In this document: positions 7,252-12,539 of the stretch, piece after piece | Position numbering within the stretch: position 1 is the stretch's first letter | Layout of the letters: each line of letters opens with the position of its first letter | Made by a program: the position numbers and the translations under genes | Assembly: GCA_029571495.1 (NCBI GenBank) | Contig: JAKPSO010000594.1 | Coordinates: 1 to 12,539 of the forward strand | Direction of reading: 5' to 3' | From: Pseudomonadota bacterium | GTDB taxonomy: Bacteria > Pseudomonadota > Gammaproteobacteria > Burkholderiales > Casimicrobiaceae | DNA: 12,539 bases | Notes under the pieces: model-generated | Database searches by the model: none | What the model was told of the DNA's origin: nothing | What the model saw: only the letters and a program-made list of their open reading frames with translations

Positions 7252-8253
7252 TTACAACCAGCCCTTGATGCGCGCAGCCAGTCGCTCGGTGCTAATTGCG
7301 TAACGGTCGTGCAACGTCGGTAGTGCACCCGCATCAAGGAAGGCATCAGGCAAACCGGCAAGCTTGAAGCCTATAGGCTGTACACCATGTTGCATCAACG
7401 TGCTGGCCACGGCTTCGCCGAGACCACCGACCACCGAGTGATTTTCCGCGACAACAACCAGTCGAGCCTTGCTGCGCACAGCGTTCAATATCGTAGCTTC
7501 GTCTAGAGGTTTGATCGTTGGGCAATGCAACACTGCAACGTCGACGTTGTCTTTCGCCAAAGCGTTTGCGGTTTCAAGCGCACGCATGGTCAAGAATCCA
7601 CTCGAAATGATGAGCGCGTCTCTGCCCTCGCGCAACATCTTCGCCTTGCCGAGTTGAAACTTGTAGTCGTATTCGTCCAGCACGAGTGGCACATTGCCGC
7701 GCAAAAGGCGCATGTAGACAGGCCCTTTGTGCTCAGCGATTTGCGGCACCGCTTGTTCAATATCCAGCGCATCGCATGGGTCCACGATGGTGAGGCCCGG
7801 AATGCCGCGCATCATCGCGATGTCTTCCGTCGCTTGGTGGCTGGGTCCATAACCCGTGGTGAGCCCCGGCAGCGCGCAGCAGATTTTGACGTTGAGATCA
7901 TCTTCGGCGATGACCTGATGAATGAAGTCATAAGCGCGGCGCGTACCAAACACGGCGTAGGTCGTCACGAATGGCGTCAAACCCACTTTCGCCATCCCGC
8001 CTGCCGCCCCCATGAGAAGCTGCTCGGCCATGCCCATTTGGTAGAAGCGCTCTGGATAAGCCTGCGCGAAGAGATGTAGATCGGTGTACTTCGACAAGTC
8101 AGCCGTCATGCCAACGATTTCTGGGCGGCTTTCAGCGTATTCAACGAGCGCTTTGCCGAACGGCGCAGCGCGAACGCGTTGGCCCTCGCTCGCGATCGAT
8201 GCAATCATCGCCGAGGTGGTTAGGCGGGGTTTCTTTTCAGCGACGGCATTCAT
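7252..8253 (-). CDS. Transketolase-like enzyme, C-terminal subunit (split type)
   Basis: 333 residues, carrying the pyrimidine-binding and C-terminal domains that pair with the upstream N-terminal subunit to make one thiamine-diphosphate enzyme. The catalytic glutamate that activates the cofactor is present (E77 in YQMGMAEQLL), as is the histidine in GYGPSHQ (H139, matching E. coli TktA His473) and an arginine in YMRLLRGN. The C-terminal domain shows VVVAENHSVVGGLGEAVAS. The segment that holds a phosphate-contacting histidine in classical transketolases (THDSIGLGEDG in TktA) reads ALPGLTTGYG here, one residue shorter and without histidine. The ATG overlaps the preceding stop as ATGA, implying translational coupling and equal amounts of the two subunits. 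An unusual donor or acceptor is inferred. Ordinary pentose-phosphate transketolase is less likely but not excluded. Confidence 0.88.
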   Translation of the reverse strand: MNAVAEKKPRLTTSAMIASIASEGQRVRAAPFGKALVEYAESRPEIVGMTADLSKYTDLHLFAQAYPERFYQMGMAEQLLMGAAGGMAKVGLTPFVTTYAVFGTRRAYDFIHQVIAEDDLNVKICCALPGLTTGYGPSHQATEDIAMMRGIPGLTIVDPCDALDIEQAVPQIAEHKGPVYMRLLRGNVPLVLDEYDYKFQLGKAKMLREGRDALIISSGFLTMRALETANALAKDNVDVAVLHCPTIKPLDEATILNAVRSKARLVVVAENHSVVGGLGEAVASTLMQHGVQPIGFKLAGLPDAFLDAGALPTLHDRYAISTERLAARIKGWL

Positions 8254-9092
8254 TGCGCAACTTCCTCAGGTTGTGACTCATCGAGTATTTGGATCGCGTC
8301 TTGCCACTCTGGCGGATCGACGCGGATGAAATGATTCTTCTCGCGCGTCTCAAGGAAGGGTACGCCCTTGCCCATCAACGTGTCGAACAGAATGACGCGC
8401 GGCTTGGCGTCGGTGAGCGCGCGAGCCGTGTCGAACGCCTTGAGCACCGCAGGCAGGTCGTTACCGTTGACGCGCTGAACATGCCAACCAAACGCGGCCC
8501 ATTTGTCGGCGATGGGCTCGAAGCCAAGCACCTTGCCCGAAGGACCGTCGGCCTGTTGGTTGTTGATGTCAACAAGGCAAATCAAATTGCCGAGGCTGTG
8601 GTGAGCCGCAGACATCGCTGCCTCCCACGTCGAACCCTCATCAAGTTCGCCGTCTGACATCGAGTTGTAGACGAACGCCGGGTTGCCTTGGTGCCGCAGA
8701 CCAATGGCCATACCCACCGCAATGGGGAGGCCTTGTCCCAACGAACCGCCGGAAATCTCCATGCCCGGTGTGTAGCTCGCCATGCCAGACATCGGAAGCC
8801 GACTGTCGTCACTGCCGTAGCTATCGAGTTCGTCTTCGGGAATAACGCCCGCTTCGATCAGTGCGCCGTAAAAGGCGATCGCGTAGTGGCCGTGCGAAAG
8901 CAGAAATCGGTCGCGGCCTTCCCACGTTGGGTCGTCGGCGCGGAAGTTCAGCGCGTGCCCATAGGCGACGGCTAAGACATCGGCGTAGCCTAGAGCTTGG
9001 CCGATATAGCCTTGGCCCTGCACTTCGCCCATACGTAGCGCGTAGCGGCGTATGCGGTGCGCGACCTTGGAGAGTTCATCGATATTTGACAT
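8250..9092 (-). CDS. Transketolase-like enzyme, N-terminal (TPP-binding) subunit
   Basis: 280 residues forming the diphosphate-binding half. The thiamine-diphosphate motif is visible as SDGELDEG (146-153), followed about 29 residues later by DINN (175-178); the aspartate and N177 that hold Mg2+ are present, though the first glycine of GDG is serine. Also conserved are RDRFLLSHGH (60-69) and GGSLGQG (115-121). Compared by eye with E. coli TktA, the SGHPG motif reads QGYIG (27-31), so His26 becomes Y29, and the residue at His100 becomes S102; the histidine of NGHG is kept (H69). These histidines contact substrate in classical transketolases, so altered specificity is likely. An AGGA-type ribosome site (9100-9104 in complement) precedes the ATG. 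It lies 44 bp after the TRAP large permease gene in the same direction, probably in one operon. Confidence 0.88.
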   Translation of the reverse strand: MSNIDELSKVAHRIRRYALRMGEVQGQGYIGQALGYADVLAVAYGHALNFRADDPTWEGRDRFLLSHGHYAIAFYGALIEAGVIPEDELDSYGSDDSRLPMSGMASYTPGMEISGGSLGQGLPIAVGMAIGLRHQGNPAFVYNSMSDGELDEGSTWEAAMSAAHHSLGNLICLVDINNQQADGPSGKVLGFEPIADKWAAFGWHVQRVNGNDLPAVLKAFDTARALTDAKPRVILFDTLMGKGVPFLETREKNHFIRVDPPEWQDAIQILDESQPEEVAQ

Positions 9093-9136
9093 AGTTCAAT
9101 CCTGCGGGGAATCAAAAAGGGAACAACGGAGTCTCG

Positions 9137-10396
9137 TCAATGCAGCGTGAGCCACGGCAAATAGGCAAAGCCAAGCAGCAACAGAACGGCGACGACGTAG
9201 AACGGAATGAGCTCCATCACAACGTCTCCGATGCGCACCTTGGCGATCGAACTCGTGATGAAAAGCGTAGTGCCAATCGGCGGGTGATACAGCCCGATGG
9301 ACAGGTTGACGATCATCATGATGCCGAGCTGGATGTTGTCCATTCCGACGGCGGTTGCGAGCGGTACGAACATGGGTGTAAGCAGCAACACCGCTGCAGG
9401 CAAGTCAATGAACATGCCGGTCGCCAACATGATGAGATTCATCGCCAAAATAATGAGCCACGGCGAACGTAGCGTCTCTGTGGCGTAATGCGTAAACGCA
9501 GCCGGTAGCTGCTCATACGTGACGATCCAACCGACCACGCTGGAGGCCATGATGATGAGTAGCACCACGCCCGTCGAGATGCCGGCTTCGATCGCCGCGG
9601 CCTTCAACTTCGCCACGGTGAGGTCGCGGTACACGACGCCAGAAACAACCAACGCATAAAGCGTCGACATCACGCTGACTTCCGTCGGTGTCGCGATGCC
9701 GAAGCGCAAGAAAATGATGATGAGCACGGGCATCGCAAGCGCCGGTCCCGCGTGGGCAAATTGTCGCCAGAAGGCGGGCCATGCGAAGGGCGTCGTGTCA
9801 CGCGGGAAATTGCGTCGCCGACCTTGCACGTAACACACCAGCATGAAACCAGCGCACATCAAGAGGCCCGGCAGAATGCCCGCAACAAACAACGCGCCAA
9901 TCGAGGCGCCGGAAACCAGCGCGTAGATGATCATCGGGATCGACGGCGGAATCAGAATGTCAATCGTCGCTGCGGCCGCGAGCGTGCCCGCAGCGAACGG
10001 TGCAGGGTAACCAAGCTTTTTGAGCCACGGGATCAACATGGAACCGATGGCGGAAGCGTCGGCTACCGCGGAGCCTGAAACCCCACCGAAGATCGTCGAC
10101 GAGAGCACGCCGACCTGTGCGGGACCCCCATGTACGCGGCCGATCATCATCGTCAGTAAGTTGACGAGACTTTGTCCCAATCGACCGCTGACCATCAACG
10201 CACCGGTCATCATGAAGAACGGGATCGCGATCAGCGGAAAGCTCTGCGTTTGCGCGAGCATTTGCTCGACCGCGAGGTGCACGGGAACGCGGCCGGCCAG
10301 TAACAACCCAGCGACGGTGGCCAGCACCAACGCGTGCGCAATCGGAATGGAGGCCAGCGCGGCCAGCACGAAAAGGCCGATGATGAGGGTGGTCAT
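9137..10396 (-). CDS. TRAP transporter large permease subunit, DctM-like
   Basis: 419 residues, almost wholly hydrophobic, with a dozen or so membrane segments. It is the translocating subunit of a tripartite ATP-independent periplasmic transporter, an inner-membrane sodium-coupled carrier for organic acids and related solutes. Family signatures are clear: IPFFMMTGALM, FGGVSGSAVADASAIGSM, LIPPSIPMIIYALVSGASIGALF and NLSIGLYHPPIGTTLFITSS. The frame is open to 10633, but those 79 extra residues are arginine/histidine-rich and unlike a permease; they are a shadow of the dctQ reading frame. The ATG used here overlaps the dctQ stop as ATGA, the usual coupled arrangement. The transketolase N-subunit gene follows 44 bp downstream. 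Confidence 0.94.
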   Translation of the reverse strand: MTTLIIGLFVLAALASIPIAHALVLATVAGLLLAGRVPVHLAVEQMLAQTQSFPLIAIPFFMMTGALMVSGRLGQSLVNLLTMMIGRVHGGPAQVGVLSSTIFGGVSGSAVADASAIGSMLIPWLKKLGYPAPFAAGTLAAAATIDILIPPSIPMIIYALVSGASIGALFVAGILPGLLMCAGFMLVCYVQGRRRNFPRDTTPFAWPAFWRQFAHAGPALAMPVLIIIFLRFGIATPTEVSVMSTLYALVVSGVVYRDLTVAKLKAAAIEAGISTGVVLLIIMASSVVGWIVTYEQLPAAFTHYATETLRSPWLIILAMNLIMLATGMFIDLPAAVLLLTPMFVPLATAVGMDNIQLGIMMIVNLSIGLYHPPIGTTLFITSSIAKVRIGDVVMELIPFYVVAVLLLLGFAYLPWLTLH

Positions 10397-10896
10397 GCGT
10401 CGGCTCCCGGCTCCGATGGCAGCGCGTCGCCGCGCCATATTTGCGGTATGCGACAAAGTGTGACCACCGCCAACAACAAGAAGCCTATTAGCAAACACCC
10501 TACGCTTACCGATCCGGGCACTTGCATGATCGGCGTGCGTTCGTCGGCCGCGATCAACATGACGGGCCATGCCTCCCACGCCAGACCTGTGTACAGGATC
10601 ACAACGATGACGGCACCGGCAGCGAGCACCCAACGTCTCGCGCTACCGAGCTTCTGCGTGAGCATGACGACCGCGATGTGCGAACCGTGCTGTGCGGCAA
10701 GCACGACACCCGCCATGATCATCCACGGAAAGAGTAGCTCCGGTAGTTCAGAGGCCCAGGACAGACTCGTGCCCGCCGCATAGCGCAGCGCCACGTTAAC
10801 GCTGAGAATCGCAAACACGACCGCGAGCGTGACGTACAAGACGGCGTGACACCACCAGGTGATGGCGCGGTCAATGACTTTGAAAATGGGATGCAT
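10393..10896 (-). CDS. TRAP transporter small permease subunit, DctQ-like
   Basis: 167 residues with four hydrophobic segments, normal for the DctQ subunit that holds the large permease in the inner membrane. The typical features are an amphipathic start (MHPIFKVIDRAITWWCHAVLYVTL), then RYAAGTSLSWASELPELLFPWMIMAGVVLAAQHGSHIAV; an RY...SW..E...  pattern of this kind marks the family. It is the middle gene of dctP-dctQ-dctM order and overlaps dctM by 4 bp. A GAGG sequence lies about ten bases before the ATG. The gap of 75 bp to the binding-protein gene is filled largely by a stem-loop. Confidence 0.92.
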   Translation of the reverse strand: MHPIFKVIDRAITWWCHAVLYVTLAVVFAILSVNVALRYAAGTSLSWASELPELLFPWMIMAGVVLAAQHGSHIAVVMLTQKLGSARRWVLAAGAVIVVILYTGLAWEAWPVMLIAADERTPIMQVPGSVSVGCLLIGFLLLAVVTLCRIPQIWRGDALPSEPGADA

Positions 10897-10913
10897 GGCT
10901 GTGCCTCGTGCGC

Positions 10914-10943
10914 GTCGGCAACAACGGCAATCGTTGCGCCGAC
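10914..10943 (-). other. Intercistronic stem-loop between dctP-like and dctQ-like genes
   Basis: GTCGGC-(2 nt)-CAACG pairs with CGTTG-(1 nt)-GCCGAC around a 5-nt loop, eleven base pairs with a small internal loop. It begins about 28 bases after the dctP stop on the minus strand and has no T-run. Such structures often stabilise the upstream message, or partly stop transcription, so that more binding protein than permease is made. That role is inferred. Confidence 0.55.
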
Positions 10944-10971
10944 GTCAGTTAGGTCGAACCTTGATAGGCGC

Positions 10972-11955
10972 TTAGCGTGCGGCTTGCTGAACGCGAGCGA
11001 CGAAGTCACCGATTGGGCTGCTCGCCCATTTGGTGTACACCGACTTCGACGCTTCCATGAATGCCGTGCGCTCGACGGTGTCGACTTGTACGCCTTTGGT
11101 TTTCAGTTCGGCTACTAACTTGTCATCTACTTCTTTGTTCAGTCGGCGTTGCAGTTGCGTGGCGTCGGTAGCGGCTTCAGAGACGATCTTTTGATCCGCT
11201 GCTGACATACGATCCCATGACCGCTTGCTCATGAGAAACGGCGTGCTTTCGTACTTGTGCCCGGTGAGCGAGATGTACTTTTGCACTTCATAGAGCTTTG
11301 CGGACGAGATATTGGTCAGCGGATTTTCTTGGCCGTCCACGACGCCTTGCTGAAGCGCAACGTAGAGCTCCGAGAACTTGATCTGTTGTGCGTCAGCGCC
11401 CATGGCTTTCATGATGTCCATCGTCACTGCGTCGGGTGGCGTGCGCATTTTGAGGCCCTTCAAATCGGCAGGCGACTTGATCGCACGTTTGCTGTTTGAC
11501 ATCTGACGAATGCCGTTGTCCCACAGTCCCAAGAGCACCATGCCCTTCGCGCTGGATTTCTCCGCAAGCTCCTTGCCGATCGGGCCGTCCATCACTTGCC
11601 ACGCCTTTTGCACGTCGGAGAACAAGAACGGCATGCCTAGGCCTGAGAACTCAGGTACGACCGCGGCGATCGCGCCTTGGCTGTTGGCGGAGAAATCCAA
11701 TGTGCCGGACCGCAGCGCAGTGACCATCGCGGCGTCGTCGCCGAGCTGCGCTGAGTGCGCCACTTGAATTTCAACGCGGCCGTTGGTTTTGGCTTTCACG
11801 GTATCCGCAAATTTCACGGCGGCGATATGGCGCGGATTGTCCGGCGGATTGCCGTGCGCTAGCGTGAGTTTCACGGACTGTGCGGAAGCAGATGCGGTGA
11901 GTGCAAACAGCGCCGAAGCGAGTAATGCGCGACGAACAGTGAACGTTGCTTTCAT
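10972..11955 (-). CDS. TRAP transporter periplasmic solute-binding protein, DctP-like
   Basis: 327 residues, the usual DctP length. Residues 1-25 are a signal peptide (basic MKATFTVRR, hydrophobic core, cleavage after ASA). The mature protein starts with the family pattern (LTLAHGNPPDNPRHIAAVKFAD). The conserved ligand-carboxylate arginine is R171 in LKGLKMRTPPD, and the C-terminal-lobe motif LQQGVVDGQENP runs from 201 to 212. It captures the solute and delivers it to the DctQM-like membrane pair. The arginine suggests an acidic ligand, but some members bind non-acidic polyols, so the ligand cannot be named. AAGGAG (11967-11962 in complement) lies six bases before the ATG. The gene is 89 bp after the SDR gene, in the same direction. 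Confidence 0.93.
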   Translation of the reverse strand: MKATFTVRRALLASALFALTASASAQSVKLTLAHGNPPDNPRHIAAVKFADTVKAKTNGRVEIQVAHSAQLGDDAAMVTALRSGTLDFSANSQGAIAAVVPEFSGLGMPFLFSDVQKAWQVMDGPIGKELAEKSSAKGMVLLGLWDNGIRQMSNSKRAIKSPADLKGLKMRTPPDAVTMDIMKAMGADAQQIKFSELYVALQQGVVDGQENPLTNISSAKLYEVQKYISLTGHKYESTPFLMSKRSWDRMSAADQKIVSEAATDATQLQRRLNKEVDDKLVAELKTKGVQVDTVERTAFMEASKSVYTKWASSPIGDFVARVQQAAR

Positions 11956-12044
11956 GAGGGTCTCCTTTTGTATGGTGTGAACTGACCGTTGAGGCCTTGT
12001 TGTTGTGTTCTGCGAGTGAAACGGCGGATCAGTAGATCACTGCA

Positions 12045-12539
12045 TCAGTGAATGAGCATGCCGCCGTTGACGTCAAGCGTGATGCCGGTGCAGTAGTGCG
12101 ACAAATCGCTGGCAAGGAACACGCACGCGCCAGCGACGTCGTCCGCGCGGCCCAAACGTGCGAGAGGGATCGTTTCTGAGATTTCGGCTTTGCGTTCCGG
12201 AGTCAGCTTGCCTTGTGTGATGTCAGTTTCGATCAAGCCCGGGGTGATGCAGTTCACGCGAATACCATCGCCACCAAACTCGCGTGCCATCGCACGGGCG
12301 AGGCCGAGCACGCCTGCTTTGGCCGCCGAATAATGCGGCCCACCGAAAATGCCGCCGCCGCGCTGCGCGGAAACCGACGAGATGCAAATGATGGAGCCGG
12401 ATTTTTGATTGCGCATGGCAGGAATTGCCGACTGCGACATGTGCAACGTGCCGCGCAGGCTGACGTCGAGAATGCGATCGTAGTCGCCGTCGGTGATTTC
12501 AAGGGTCTTCACCGGCTGTGTGATGCCCGCGTTGTTGAC
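12045..12539 (-). CDS. Short-chain dehydrogenase/reductase (SDR), N-terminus cut off by window edge
   Basis: 165 codons are visible and the frame runs open to the last base, so the start and the Rossmann GxxxGxG motif lie outside the window. The first visible residues, VNNAGITQPVKTLEITD, contain the classical NNAG motif. The catalytic serine is in ICISSVSA and the Tyr/Lys pair in HYSAAKAG. The C-terminal part (IRVNCITPGLIETDI, DVAGACVFLASDLSHYCTGITLDVNGGMLIH) is typical of 3-oxoacyl-ACP-reductase-like SDRs, many of which in catabolic operons oxidise polyols or sugar acids. A GTG at 12512 could look like a start but lies after NNAG and is internal. Its position ahead of the TRAP and transketolase genes suggests it acts on the imported solute. 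NAD versus NADP preference and substrate cannot be told. Confidence 0.9.
   Translation of the reverse strand, partial: VNNAGITQPVKTLEITDGDYDRILDVSLRGTLHMSQSAIPAMRNQKSGSIICISSVSAQRGGGIFGGPHYSAAKAGVLGLARAMAREFGGDGIRVNCITPGLIETDITQGKLTPERKAEISETIPLARLGRADDVAGACVFLASDLSHYCTGITLDVNGGMLIH

Noticed and set aside
10397..10633. In-frame N-terminal extension of the TRAP large permease (79 residues)
   Set aside because: It lies wholly inside the dctQ gene, is Arg/His-rich and hydrophilic, and the ATG at 10396 gives a normal permease with an ATGA overlap.

Overview
The window looks like a chromosomal piece of a Gram-negative proteobacterium. It has a TonB-dependent outer-membrane receptor, a periplasmic TRAP binding protein with a signal peptide, moderately high G+C and tight operons. 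The mix of TRAP transporter and split transketolase would fit Burkholderiales-type Betaproteobacteria, but that placement is a guess. No rRNA, tRNA, CRISPR array, insertion sequence or integrase was seen.

Left module (about 70-7199): a sucrose-utilisation locus. A LacI-type repressor (minus) is divergent from a TonB-dependent receptor (plus). Next come a GH13 sucrose phosphorylase (minus) and, divergent from it, an MFS/GPH transporter (plus) with plant-SUT-like sequence motifs. The same 14-bp palindrome TGCAAACGTTTGCA sits in both divergent intergenic regions. At the receptor it overlaps a plausible -35 box. Between the phosphorylase and the transporter it is the core of a perfect 36-bp palindrome. 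The inferred scheme is: receptor takes sucrose across the outer membrane, MFS carrier across the inner membrane, phosphorylase splits it into glucose-1-phosphate and fructose, and the LacI protein represses all of it until sugar is present. The layout resembles the Xanthomonas sux locus, with sucrose phosphorylase in place of the sucrose-cleaving hydrolase. No fructokinase is in the window.

Right module (about 12539 down to 7252, all minus strand): a probable operon reading SDR dehydrogenase (cut by the window edge), TRAP binding protein, TRAP small permease, TRAP large permease, transketolase N-terminal half, transketolase C-terminal half. ATGA overlaps join dctQ/dctM and the two transketolase halves, and a stem-loop lies between the binding-protein and small-permease genes. 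This looks like uptake and breakdown of an unidentified polyol, sugar acid or ketose-like compound. By eye, the transketolase keeps the thiamine-diphosphate machinery but has lost several histidines that contact sugar or sugar phosphate in classical transketolases. That makes it the most interesting item here.

The two modules converge at 7200-7251, where a hairpin lies between the stop codons. Apart from that shared end there is no sign that they are co-regulated; no copy of the LacI operator was seen in the right module.
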